From Coriaria nepalensis (lineage: Eukaryota; Streptophyta; Magnoliopsida; Cucurbitales; Coriariaceae), in contig CP114482.1 in assembly GCA_027186245.1 (NCBI GenBank), positions 15,271,209 to 15,335,208 on the forward strand: a stretch of DNA of 64,000 nucleotides, read 5' to 3'. The notes under the pieces are model-generated. The model was not told the DNA's origin. It searched no databases and was given only the letters and a program-made list of their open reading frames with translations. Numbering within the stretch: the first letter of the stretch is position 1; every line of letters starts with the position of its first letter. Positions 1-13,300 of the stretch are shown piece after piece. A program made the translations under genes and the position numbers.

Positions 1-841
1 ACGTCGAACCAATTCTATTTTCGTATTTAAAACACGAGGTTCATGCATAACTCGCAAATGATCTATTGAAGGCAAGTATGAATTTTTTTAGACTTAAAGT
101 CGTAGAATTGCGTCTCTTTCAGTCATTAAATCATTCTAAATCACTTCGAACGAATTTCGCCTTTTAAACATGAATTTCGTGCATAACTTACACTTCATAT
201 ATTGTAGGCAATAATGCATTTGTTTAGCCTTAAAATCATGTCATTGAGTCTCTTGTACTGATTAAATTATTCTAAATTAATTCGAACGAATTCGATTTTC
301 GCCCTTCAAACATGATTTTCTTACATAAGTTGCAATTAATCTATTGCAGACAACGATGCATTATTTTAGCCTGAAAAAGCATATCATTTAGTCTTTTCAT
401 ATCATTAAATTATTTGAAAACACGTCGAACCAATTTTATTTTTGCATTTAAAACACGACTTTCGTGCATAACTTGCAAATGATCTATTGAAGGCAACTAT
501 ACATTTTTTTATCCTTAAAGTCGTATAATTGAGTCTCTTTCAGTCATTAAATCATTCTAAATCACTTGGAACGAACTTCACACTTTAAACATGACTTCCA
601 TGCATAACTTGCACTTGATCTATTGAAGGCAACAATGCAATTGTTTCGCCTTAAAATCATGTCATTGAGTCTCCTGTAGTGATTAAATCCTTCAAAATAA
701 GTTGGAACGAATACTACTTTCGCCCTTCAAACATGATTTTCTTATATAAGTTGCAATTAATCTATTGGAGACAAGAATGCATTATTTTGGCCACAAAAAG
801 CATATCATTCAGTCTTTTCATATCATTCAATTATTTGAAAG

Positions 842-1126
842 CATGTCGAACCAATTCTATTTTTGCATTTAAAACACGACTTTCATGCATAACTTGCACT
901 TGATCTATTGAAGGCAACAATGCAATTGTTTAGCCTTAAAATCATGTCATTGAGTCTCCTGTAGTGATTAAATCCGTCAAAATAAATTGGAACGAATTCT
1001 ACTTTCGCCCTTCAAAGATGATTTTCTTATATAACTTGCAATTAATCTATTGTAGACAAGAATGCATTATTTTGGGCAAAAAAAGCATATCATTCACTCT
1101 TTTCATATCATTAAATTATTTGAAAG
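842..1126 (+). repeat. 285-bp dimeric unit lacking s2 sequence
   Basis: The spacing between successive s1 anchors drops here from 421 to 285 bp, a loss of exactly 136 bp, the length of s2. The s1 sequence runs through ACACGACTTTCATGCATAACTTGCA and continues directly as s2-type CACTTGATCTATTGAAGG. The crossover therefore lies in the TGCATAACTTGCA shared by s1 and s2, near 885-903. This is what unequal crossover between neighbouring subunits would leave. Confidence 0.93.
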
Positions 1127-1968
1127 CACGTCGAACCAATTCTATTTTTGCATATAAAACACGACTTTCGTGCATAACTTGCAAATGATCTGTTGAAGGC
1201 AACTATGTATTTTTTTAGACTTAAAGTCGTATAATTGCGTCTCTTTCTGTCATTAAATCATTCTAAATCACTTCGAACGAAATTCGCATTTTAAATATGA
1301 ATTTCGTGCAGAACTTGCACTTGATATATTGTAGGCAATAATGCATTTGTTTAGCCTTAAAATCACGTCATTGAGTCTCTTGTACTGATTAAATCATTCT
1401 AAATAAATTCGAACGAATTCTATTTTCGCCCTTCAAACATGATTTTCTTACACAACTTGCAAATAATCTATTGCAGACAACAGTGCATTATTTTAGAATT
1501 AAAATTCATATCATTCAGTCTTTTCATATCATTATATTATTTGAAAGCAAATCGAACAAATTCTATTTTTGCATTTAAAACAGGAGTTTCATGCATAACT
1601 TGCAAATGATCAATTGAAGGCAACTATGCATTTTTTTAGACTTAAAGTCGTATAATTGCATCTTTTTCAGTCATTAAATCATTCTAAATCACTTCGAACG
1701 AAATTCGCATTTTAAACATTAATTTCGTGCATAACTTGCACTTGATCTATTGTAGGCAACAATGCATTTGTTTAGCCTTAAAATCATGTCATTGAGTCTC
1801 TTGTACTGATTAAATCATTCTAAATTAATTCGAACGATTTCGATTTTCGCCCTTCAAACATGATTTTCTTACATAACTTGCAATTAATCTATTGCAGACA
1901 ACGATGCATTATTTTATCCTGAAAAAGCATATCATTTAGTCTTTTCATATCATTAAATTATTTGAAAG

Positions 1969-2110
1969 CACGTCGAACCAATTCTATTTTTGCATTTAAA
2001 ACACGACTTTCGTGCATAACTTGCAAATGATCAATTGAAGGCAACTATGCATTTTTTTAGCCTTAAAGTCGTATAATTGCGTCTCTTTCAGTCATTAAAT
2101 CATTCTAAAT
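1969..2110 (+). repeat. Reference s1 subunit, left arm (142 bp)
   Basis: This subunit starts at CACGTCGAACC and runs to the CATTCTAAAT just before the next TTCGAAC-type motif (here TTTGAAC). Its distinguishing marks are CTATTTTTGCATTTAAAAC, CAACTATGCATTTTTTTAG and GTCGTATAATTGCGTCTC. It aligns along its whole length with s2 and s3, showing descent from a common ~140-bp monomer. It is given as a typical example; the same subunit recurs in every unit of the left arm and, inverted, in the right arm. Confidence 0.9.
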
Positions 2111-2246
2111 CACTTTGAACGAACGTCACACTTTAAACATGACTTCCATGCATAACTTGCACTTGATCTACAGAAGGCAACAATGCAATTGTTTAGCCTT
2201 AAAATCATGTCATTGAGTCTCCTGTAGTGATTAAATCCGTCAAAAT
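2111..2246 (+). repeat. Reference s2 subunit, left arm (136 bp)
   Basis: This subunit starts at CACTTTGAACG (usually CACTTCGAACG) and ends before the s3 motif. Typical marks are TTTAAACATGA, TAACTTGCACTTGATCTA, GGCAACAATGCA and AAAATCATGTCATTGAGTC. It is 6-7 bp shorter than s1 and s3, a difference also kept in the right arm (50,061-50,196 is 136 bp), so it predates the split of the two arms. It is the subunit missing from all three 285-bp dimeric units. Confidence 0.9.
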
Positions 2247-2389
2247 AAATTGGAACGAATTCTACTTTCGCCCTTCAAACATGATTTTCTTATATAACTT
2301 GCAATTAATCTATTGCAGACAAGAATGCATTATTTTGGCCAAAAAAAGCATATCATTCACTATTTTCATATCATTAAATTATTTGAAAG
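2247..2389 (+). repeat. Reference s3 subunit, left arm (143 bp)
   Basis: This subunit starts at AAATTGGAACG (elsewhere TAATTCGAACG) and ends at TTATTTGAAAG just before the next s1. Marks are TTCGCCCTTCAAACATGA, TTTTCTTATATAACTTGC, ATCTATTGCAGACAA and CATTATTTTGGCC. In most copies it carries the near-palindrome AATTCGAACGAATT. It is the subunit in which the orientation of the whole array flips near 28,158. Confidence 0.9.
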
Positions 2390-5338
2390 CATGTCGAACC
2401 AATTCTATTTTTGCATTTAAAACACGACTTTCATGCATAACTTGCAAATGATCTATTGAAGGCAACTATGTATTTTTTTAGACTTAAATTCGTATAATTG
2501 CGTCTCTTTCAGTCATTAAATCATTCTAAATAATTTCGAACGAAATTCGCATTTTAAACATGAATTTCATGCAGAACTTGCACTTGATCTATTGTAGGCA
2601 ACAATGCCTTTGTTTAGCCTTAAAATCATGTCATTGAGTCTCTTGTACTGATTAAATCATTCTAAATTAATTCGAACGAATTCGATTTTCGCCCTTCAAA
2701 CATGATTTTCTTACACAACTTGCAAATAATCTATTGCAGACAACAGTGCATTATTTTAGAATTAAAATGCATATCATTCAGTCTTTTCATATCAGTATAT
2801 TATTTGAAAGCACATCGAACCAATTCTATTTTTGCATTTAAAACACGACTTTCATGCATAACTTGCAAATGATCTATTGAAGGCAACTATGCATTTTTTT
2901 AGACTTAAAGTCGTATAATTGCGTCTCTTTCAGTCATTAAATCATTCTAAATCACTTCGAACCAAATTCGCATTTTAAACATGAATTTCGTGCATAACTT
3001 GCACTTGATCTATTGTAGGCAACAATGCATTTGTTTACCCTTAAAATCATGTCATTGAGTCTCTTGTAGTGATTAAGTCATTCTAAATAAATTCGAACGA
3101 ATTCTATTTTCGCCCTTCAAACATGATTTTCTTACACAACTTGCAAATAATCTATTGCAGACAACAGTGCATTATTTTAGAATTAAAATTCATATCATTC
3201 AGTCTTTTCATATCATTATATTATTTGAAAGCACATCGAACAAATTCTATTTTTGCATTTAAAACAGGAGTTTCATGCATAACTTGCAAATGATCAATTG
3301 AAGGCAACTATGCATTTTTTTAGACTTAAAGTCGGATAATTGCATCTTTTTCAGTCATTAAATCATTCTAAATCACTTCGAACGAAATTCGCATTTTAAA
3401 CATTAATTTCGTGCATAACTTGCACTTGATCTATTGTAGGCAACAATGCATTTGTTTAGCCTTAAAATCATGTCATTGAGTCTCTTGTACTGATTAAATC
3501 ATTCTAAATTAATTCGAACGATTTCGATTTTCGCCCTTCAAACATGATTTTCTTACATAACTTGCAATTAATCTATTGCAGACAACGATGCATTATTTTA
3601 GCCTGAAAAAGCATATCATTTAGTCTTTTCATATCATTAAATTATTTGAAAGCACGTCGAACCAATTCTATTTTTGCATTTAAAACACGACTTTCGTGCA
3701 TAACTTGCAAATGATCAATTGAAGGCAACTATGCATTTTTTTAGCCTTAAAGTCGTATAATTGCGTCTCTTTCAGTCATTAAATCATTCTAAATCACTTT
3801 GAACGAACGTCACACTTTAAACATGACTTCCATGCATAACTTGCACTTGATCTACAGAAGGCAACAATGCAATTGTTTAGCCTTAAAATCATGTCATTGA
3901 GTCTCCTGTAGTGATTAAATCCTTCAAAATAAATTGGAACGAATTCTACTTTCGCCCTTCAAACATGATTTTCTTATATAACTTGCAATTAATCTATTGC
4001 AGACAAGAATGCATTATTTTGGCCAAAAAAAGCATATCATTCAGTCTTTTCATATCATTAAATTATTTGAAAGCACGTCGAACCAATTCTATTTTTGCAT
4101 TTAAAACATGAATTTCATGCATAACTTGCAAATGATCTATTGAAGGCAACTATGCATTTTTTTAGCCTTAAAGTCGTATAATTGCGTCTCTTCCAGTCAT
4201 TAAATAATTCTAAATCACTTCGAACGTACTTCACACTTTAAACATGACTTCCATGCATAACTTGCAGTTGATCTATTGAAGGCAACAATACAATTGTTTA
4301 GCCTTAAAATCATGTCATTAAGCCTCCTGTAGTGATTAAATCCTTCAAAATAAATTGGAACGAATTCTACTTTTGCCCTTCAAACATGATTTTCTTACAT
4401 ACCTTGCAATTAATCTATTGCAGACAACAATGCGTTATTTTGGCCTAAAAAAGCATATCATTTAGTCTTTTCATATCATTAAATTATTTGAAAGCACGTC
4501 GAACCAATTCTATTTTTGCATTTAAAACATGAATTTCATGCATAACTTGCAAATGATCTATTGAAGGCAACTATGAATTTTTTTAGACTTAAAGTCGTAT
4601 AATTGCGTCTCTTTCAGTCATTACATCATTCTAAATCACTTCGAACCAAATTCGCATTTTAAACATGAATTTCGTGCATAACTTGCACTTGATCTATTGT
4701 AGGCAACAATGCATTTGTTTAGCCTTAAAATCATGTCATTGAGTCTCTTGTAGTGATTAAGTCATTCTAAATAAATTCGAACGAATTCTATTTTTCGCCC
4801 TTCAAACATGATTTTCTTACACAACTTGCAAATAATCTATTGCAGACAACAGTGCATTATTTTAGAATTAAAATGCATATCATTCAGTCTTTTCATATCA
4901 TTATATTATTTGAAAGCACATCGAACCAATTCTATTTTTGCATTTAAAACATGAGTTTCATGCATAACTTGCAAATGATCTATTGAAGGCAACTATGCAT
5001 TTTTTTAGCCTTAAAGTCGTATAATTGCGTCTCTTCCAGTCATTAAATCATTCTAAATCACTTCGAACCAAATTCGCATTTTAAACATGAATTTCGTGCA
5101 TAACTTGCACTTGATCTATTGTAGGCAACAATGCATTTGTTTAGCCTTAAAATCATGTCATTGAGTCTCTTGTAGTGATTAAGTCATTCTAAATAAATTC
5201 GAACGAATTCTATTTTTCGCCCTTCAAACATGATTTTCTTACACAACTTGCAAATAATCTATTGCAGACAACAGTGCATTATTTTAGAATTAAAATGCAT
5301 ATAACTCAGTCTTTTCATATCATTATATTATTTGAAAG

Positions 5339-7866
5339 CACATCGAACCAATTCTATTTTTGCATTTAAAACATGAGTTTCATGCATAACTTGCAAATGA
5401 TCTATTGAAGGCAACTATGAATTTTTTTAGACTTAAAGTCGTAGAATTGCGACTCTTTTAGTCATTAAATCATTCTAAATCACTTCGAACGAAATTCGCA
5501 TTTTAAACATGAATTTCATGCAGAACTTGCACTTGATCTATTGTAGGCAACAATGCCTTTGTTTAGCCTTAAAATCATGTCATTGAGTCTCTTGTACTGA
5601 TTAAATCATTCTAAATTAATTCGAACGAATTCGATTTTCGCCCTTCAAACATGATTTTCTTACACAACTTGCAAATAATCTATTGCAGACAACAGTGCAT
5701 TATTTTAGAATTAAAATGGATATCATTCAGTCTTTTCATATCATTATATTATTTGAAAGCACATCGAACCAATTCTATTTTTGCATTTAAAACACGACTT
5801 TCATGCATAACTTGCAAATGATCTATTGAAGGCAACTATGCATTTTTTAGGACTTAAAGTCGTATAATTGCGTCTCTTTCAGTCATTAAATCATTCTAAA
5901 TCACTTCGAGCCAAATTCGCATTTTAAACATGAATTTCGTGCATAACTTGCACTTGATCTATTGTAGGCAACAACGCATTTGTTTAGCCTTAAAATCATG
6001 TCATTGAGTCTCTTGTAGTGATTAAGTCATTCTAAATAAATTCGAACGAATTCTATTTTTCGCCCTTCAAACATGATTTTCTTACACAACTTGCAAATAA
6101 TCTATTGCAGACAACAGTGCATTATTTTAGAATTAAAATGCATATCATTCAGTCTTTTCATATCATTATATTATTTGAAAGCACATCGAACCAATTCTAT
6201 TTTTGCATTTAAAACATGAGTTTCATGCATAACTTGCAAATGATCTATTGAAGGCAACTATGCATTTTTTTAGCCTTAAAGTCGTATAATTGCGTCTCTT
6301 CCAGTCATTAAATAATTCTAAATCACTTCGAACGTACTTCACACTTTAAACATGACTTCCATGCATAACTTGCAGTTGATCTATTGAAGGCAACAATACA
6401 ATTGTTTAGCCTTAAAATCATGTCATTAAGTCTCCTGTAGTGATTAAATCCTTCAAAATAAATTGGAACGATTTCTACTTTCGCCCTTCAAACATTATTT
6501 TCTTACATACCTTGCAATTAATCTATTGCAGACAACAATGCGTTATTTTGGCCTAAAAAAGCATATCATTCAGTCTTTCCATATCATTAAATTATTTGAA
6601 AGCACGTCGAACCAATTCTATTTTTGCATTTAAAACACGACTTTCATGCATAACTTGCAAATGATCTATTGAAGGCAACTATGAATATTTTTAGACTTAA
6701 AGTCGTAGAATTACGTCTCTTTCTGTCATTAAATCATTCTAAATCACTTCGAACGAAATTCGCATTTTAAACATGAATTTCATGCAGAACTTGCACTTGA
6801 TCTATTGTAGGCAACAATGCCTTTGTTTAGCCTTAAAATCATGTCATTGAGTCTCTTGTACTGATTAAATCATTCTAAATTAATTCGAACGAATTCGATT
6901 TCCGCCCTTCAAACATGATTTTCTTACACAACTTGCGAATAATCTATTGCAGACAACAGTGCATTATTTTAGAATTAAAATGCATATCATTCAGTCTTTT
7001 CATATCATTATATTATTTGAAAGCACATCGAACCAATTCTATTTTTGCATTTAAAACACGACTTTCATGCATAACTTGCAAATGATCTATTGAAGGCAAC
7101 TATGCATTTTTTAGGACATAAATTCGTATAATTGCGTCTCTTTCAGTCATTAAATCATTCTAAATCACTTCGAACCAAATTCGCATTTTAAACATGAATT
7201 TCGTGCATAACTTGCACTTGATCTATTGTAGGCAACAATGCATTTGTTTAGCCTTAAAATCATGTCGTTGAGTCTCTTGTAGTGATTAAGTCATTCTAAA
7301 TAAATTAGAACGAATTCTATTTTTCGCCCTTCAAACATGATTTTCTTACACAACTTGCAAATAATCTATTGCAGACAACAGTGCATTATTTTAGAATTAA
7401 AATGCATATCATTCAGTCTTTTCATATCATTATATTATTTGAAAGCACATCGAACCAATTCTATTTTTGCATTTAAAACATGAGTTTCATGCATAACTTG
7501 CAAATGATCTATTGAAGGCAACTATGTATTTTTTTAGCCTTAAAGTCGTATAATTGCGTCTCTTCCAGTCATTAAATAATTCTAAATCACTTCGAACGTA
7601 CTTCACACTTTAAACATGACTTCCATTCATAACTTGCAGTTGATCTATTGAAGGCAACAATACAATTGTTTACCCTTAAAATCATGTCATTAAGTCTCCT
7701 GTAGTGATTAAATCCTTCAAAATAAATTGGAACGATTTCTACTTTCGCCCTTCAAACATGATTTTCTTACATACCTTGCAATTAATCTATTGCAGACAAC
7801 AATGCGTTATTTTGGCCTAAAAAAGCATATCATTCAGTCTTTTCATATCATTAAATTATTTGAAAG
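5339..7866 (+). repeat. Three-unit higher-order repeat, shift 1,264 bp
   Basis: Units anchored at 5339, 5760 and 6182 match those at 6603, 7024 and 7446, a displacement of 1,264 bp. Shared rare variants include CATTTTTTAGGAC (5,842 and 7,104), AACATGAGTTTCATGC (6,213 and 7,477), TCGAACGTACTTCACAC (6,329 and 7,591) and the extra T in TATTTTTCGCCC. This is a local tandem duplication of a three-unit block, also partly visible at 4,495-5,339. Confidence 0.82.
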
Positions 7867-10390
7867 CACGTCGAACCAATTCTATTTTTGCATTTAAAAC
7901 ACGACTTTCATGCATAACTTGCAAATGATCTATTGAAGGCAACTATGAATTTTTTTAGACTTAAAGTCGTAGAATTACGTCTCTTTCAGTCATTAAATCA
8001 TTCTAAATCACTTCGAACGAAATTCGCATTTTAAACATGAATTTCGTGCATAACTTGCACTTGATCTATTGTAGGCAACAATGCATTTGTTTAGCCTTAA
8101 AATCATGTCATTGAGTCTCTTGTACTGATTAAATCATTCAAAATTAATTCGAACGAATTCGATTTTCGCCCTTCAAACATGATTTTCTTACATAACTTGC
8201 AATTAATCTATTGCAGACAACGATGCATTATTTTAGGCTGAAAAAGCATATCATTTAGCCTTTTCATATCATTAAATTATTTGAAAGCACATCGAACCAA
8301 TTCTATTTTTGCATTTAAAACACGGCTTTCATGCATAACTTGCAAATGATCTATTGAAGGCAACTATGCATTTTTTTAGACTTAAAGTCGTATAATTGCG
8401 TCTCTTTCAGTAATTAAATCATTCTAAATCACTTCGAACCAAATTTGCATTTTAAACATGAATTTCGTGCATAACTTGCACTTGATCTATTGTAGGCAAC
8501 AATGCATTTGTTTATCCTTAAAGTCATGTCATTGAGTCTCTTGTAGTGATTAAGTCATTCTAAATAAATTCGAACGAATTCTATTTTCGCCCTTCAAACA
8601 TGATTTTCTTACACAACTTGCAAATAATCTATTGCAGACAACAGTGCATTATTTTAGAATTAAAATGCATATCATTCAGTCTTTTCATATCATTATATTA
8701 TTTGAAAGGACATCGAACCAATTCTATTTTTGCATTTAAAACACGAGTTTCATGCATAACTTGCAAATGCTCTATTGAAGGCAACTATGCATTTTTTTAG
8801 ACTTAAAGTCGTATAATTGCATCTCTTTCAGTCATTAAATCATTCTAAATCACTTCGAACCAAATTCGCATTTTAAACATCAATTTCGTGCATAACCTGC
8901 ACTTGATCTATTGTAGGCAACAATGCATTTGTTTAGCCTTAAAATCATGTATTGAGTCTCTTGTACTGATTAAATCATTCTAAATTAATTCGAACGAATT
9001 CGATTTTTGCCCTTTAAACATGATTTTCTTACATAACTTGCAATTAATCTATTTCAGACAACGATGCATTATTTTAGCCTGAAAAAGCATATCATTTAGC
9101 CTTTTCATATCATTAAATTATTTGAAAGCACGTCGAACCAATTCTATTTTTGCATTTAAAACACGACTTTCATGAATAACTTGCAAATGATCTATTGAAG
9201 GCAACTATGAATTTTTTTAGACTTAAAGTCGTAGAATTGCGTCTCTTTCAGTCATTAAATCATTCTAAATCACTTCGAACGAAATTCGCATTTTAAACAT
9301 GAATTTCGTGCATAACTTGCACTTGATCTATTGTAGGCAACAATGCATTTGTTTAGCCTTAAAATCATGTCATTGAGTCTGTTGTACTGATTAAATCATT
9401 CTAAACAAATTCGAACGAATTCGATTTTCGCCCTTCAAACATGATTTTCTTACATAACTTGCAATTAATCTATTGCAGACAACGATGCATTATTTTAGCC
9501 TGAAAAAGCATATCATTTAGTCTTTTCATATCATTAAATTATTTGAAAGCACGTCGAACCAATTCTATTTTTGCATTTAAAACACGACTTTCATGCATAA
9601 CTTGCAAATGATCAATTGAAGGCAACTATGCATTTTTTTAGCCTTAAAGTCGTATAATTGCGTCTCTTTCAGTCATTAAATCATTTTAAATCACTTTGAA
9701 CGAACGTCACACTTTAAACATGACTTCCATGCATAACTTGCACTTGATCTATAGAAGGCAACAATGCAATTGTTTAGCCTTAATATCATGTCATTCAGTC
9801 TCCTGAGTGATTAAATCCTTCAAAATAAATTGGAACGAATTCTACTTTCGCCCTTCAAACATGATTTTCTCATATAACTTGCAATTAATCTATTGCAGAC
9901 AAGAATGCATTATTTTGGCCCAAAAAAGCATATCATTCACTCTTTTCATATCATTAAATTACTTGAAAGCATGTCGAACCAATTCTATTTTTGCATTTAA
10001 AACACGACTTTCATGCATAACTTGCAAATGATCTATTGAAGGCAACTATGCATTTTTTTAGACTTAAAGTCGTATAATTGCGTCTCTTTCAGTCATTAAA
10101 TCATTCTAATTCACTTCGAATGAAATTCGCATTTTAAACATGAATTTCGTGCATAACTTGCACTTGATCTATTGTAGGCAACAATGCATTTGTTTAGCCT
10201 TAAAATCATGTCATTGAGTCTCTTGTAGTGATTAAGTCATTCTAAATAAATTCGAACGAGTTCTATTTTCGCCGTTCAAACATGATTTTCTCACACAACT
10301 TGCAAATAATCTATTGCAGACAACAGTGCATTATTTTAGAATTAAAATGCATATAATTCAGTCTTTTCATATCATTATATTATTTGAAAG

Positions 10391-13300
10391 CACATCGAAC
10401 AAATTCTATTTTTGCATTTAAAACACAACTTTCATGCATAACTTGCAAATGATCTATTAAAGGCAACTATGCATTTTTTTAGTCTTAAAGTTGTATAATT
10501 GCGTCTCTTTCAGTCATTAAATCATTCTAAATCACTTCGAATGAAATTCGCATTTTAAACATGAATTTCGTGCATAACTTGCACTTGATCTATTGTAGGC
10601 AACAATGCATTTGTTTAGCCTTAAAATCATGTCATTGAGTCTCTTGTAGTGATTAAGTCATTCTAAATAAATTCTAACGAGTTCTATTTTCGCCCTTCAA
10701 ACATGATTTTCTTACACAACTTGCAAATAATCTATTGCAGACAACAGTGCATTATTTTAGAATTAAAATGCATATAATTCAGTCTTTTCATATCATTATA
10801 TTATTTGAAAGCACATCGAACCAATTCTATTTTCGCATTTAAAACACGACTTTCATGCATAACTTGCAAATGATTTATTGAAGGCAACTATGCATTTTTT
10901 TAGACTTAAAGTCGTATAATTGCGTCTCTTTCAGTCATTAAATCATTCTAAATCACTTCGAATGAAATTCGCATTTTAAACATGAATTTCGGGCATAACT
11001 TGCACTTGATCTATTGTAGGCAACAATGCATTTGTTTAGCCTTAAAATCATGTCATTGTGTCTCTTGTAGTGATTAAGTCATTCTAAATAAATTCGAACG
11101 AATTCTATTTTCGCCCTTCAAACATGATTTTCTTACATAAATTGCAAATAATCTTTTGCAGACAACGATGCATTATTTTAGCCTGAAAAAGCATATCATT
11201 TAGTCTTTTCATGTCATTAAATTATTTGAAAGCACGTCGAACCAATTCTATTTTTGCATTTATAACACGAGTTTCGTGCATAACTTGCAAATGATCTATT
11301 GATGGCAACTATGCATTTTTTTAGCCTTAAAGTCGTATAATTGTGTCTCTTTCAGTCATTAAATCATTCTAAATCACTTCGAACGAACTTCACAGTTTAA
11401 ACATGACTTCCATGCATAACTTGCAGTTAATCAATTAAAGGCAACAATGCATTTGTTTAGCCTTAAAATCATGTCATTGAGTCTCCTGTACTGGTTAAAT
11501 CATTCTAAATTAATTCGAATGAATTCGATTTTCGCCCTTCAAACATGATTTTCTTACATAACATGCAATTAATCTATTGCAGACAACGATGCATTATTTT
11601 AGCCTGAAAAAGCATATCATTTAGCCTTTTCATATCATTAAATTATTTGAAAGCACATCGAACCAATTCTATTTTTGCATGTAAAAACGACTTTCAAGCA
11701 TAACTTGCAAATGGTCTATTGAAGGCAACTATGTATTTTTTTTAGACTTAAAGTCGTATAATTGTGTCTCTTTCAGTTATTAAATATATCTAAATCACTT
11801 CGAACGAAATTCGCATTTTAAACATGAATTTCATGCATAACTTGCGCTTGATCTATTGTAGGCATCAATGCATTTGTTTAGCCTTAAAATCATGTCATTG
11901 AGTCTCTTGTACTGATTAAATCATTCTAAATTAATTCGAAAGAATTCGATTTTCGCCCTTCAAACATGATTTTCTTACATAACTTGCAATTAATCTATTG
12001 CAGACAACGATGCATTATTTTAGCCTGAAAAAGCATATCATTTAGTCTTTTCATATCATTAAATTATTTGAAAGCACGTCGAACCAATTCTATTTTTGCA
12101 TTTAAAACACGACTTTCGTGCATAACTTGCAAATGATCAATTGAAGGCAACCATGTAGTTTTTTAGCCTTAAAGTCGTATAATTGCGTCTCTTTCAGTCA
12201 TTAAATCATTCTAAGTCACTTCGAACGAACTTCAGATTTTAAACATGACTTCCATGCATAACTTGCACTTGATCTATTGAAGGCAACAATGCAATTGTTT
12301 AGCCTTAAAATCATGTCATTGAGTCTCCTGTAGTGATTAAATCCTTCAAAATAAATCGGAATGAATTCTACTTTCGCCCTTCAAACAAGATTTTCTTATA
12401 TAACTTGCAATTAATCTATTGCAGACAAGAATGCATTATTTTGGCCAAAAAAAGCATATCATTCTGTCTTTTAATAGCATTAAATTATTTGAAAGCACGT
12501 CGAACCAATTCTATTTTTGCATTTGAAACACGACTTTCATGCATAACTTGCAAATGATCTATTGAAGGCAACTATGTATTTTTTTAGACTTAAAGTCGTA
12601 TAATTGCGTCTCTTTCAGTCATTAAATCATTCTACATCACTTCGAACGAAATTCGCATTTTAAACATGAATTTCAGGCAGAACTTGCACTTGATCTATTG
12701 TAGGCAACAATGCATTTGTTTAGCCTTAAAATTATGTCATTGAGTCTCTTGTAGTGATTAAGTCATTCTAAATAAATTCGAACGAATTCTATTTTCGCCC
12801 TTCAAACATGATTTTCTTACGCAACTTGGAAATAATCTATTGCAGACAATAGTGCATTATTTTAGAATTAAAATGCATATAATTCAGTCTTTTCATATCA
12901 TTATATTATTTGAAAGCACATCGAACCAATTCTATTTTTGCATTTAAAACATGACTTTCATGCATAACTTGCAAATGATCTATTGAAGGCAACTATGCAT
13001 TTTTTTAGACTTAAAGTCGTATAATTGCATCTCTTTCAGTCATTAAATCATTCTAAATCACTTCGAATGAAATTCGCATTTTAAACATGAATTTCGTGCA
13101 TAACTTCCACTTGATCTATTGTAGGCAACAATGCATTTGTTTAGCCTTAAAATCATGTCATTGAGTCTCTTGTAGTGATTAAGTCATTCTAAATAAATTC
13201 GAACGAGTTCTATTTTCGCCCTTCAAACATGATTTTCTTACACAACTTGCAAATAATCTATTGCAGACAACAGTGCATTATTTTAGAATTAAAATGCATA

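Larger units (their letters stand above)
1380..3909 (+). repeat. Four-unit higher-order repeat, shift 1,684 bp
   Basis: The segment at about 1,380-2,225 recurs at about 3,064-3,909 with a displacement of 1,684 bp (4 x 421). Uncommon variants are shared: ACAACAGTGCATTATTTTAG with AATTAAAATTCATATC, AACAGGAGTTTCATG, GATCAATTGAAGG, TTGCATCTTTTTCAG, GAACGAACGTCACAC and GATCTACAGAAGG. I noticed only isolated differences, such as TATCC against TAGCC near 1,917/3,601. Beyond about 2,225/3,909 the two copies diverge (AATCCGTC against AATCCTTC). Confidence 0.85.

Noticed and set aside
679..903. Recurrent 66-74-codon open frames on the + strand (for example 679-903, 964-1188, 2227-2451, 9807-10031, 22859-23083) encoding near-identical peptides
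   Set aside because: They fall at the same place in s3/s1 of different satellite units, begin at GTG or inside the repeat, and exist only because some units happen to lack stops there. Sibling units are interrupted. There is no promoter, splice structure or codon-like substitution pattern.
5842..5860. Telomere-like TTTAGG strings (TTTTTTAGGAC)
   Set aside because: They are isolated single occurrences inside satellite units (TTTAGAC or TTTAGCC in siblings), not tandem telomeric repeats.
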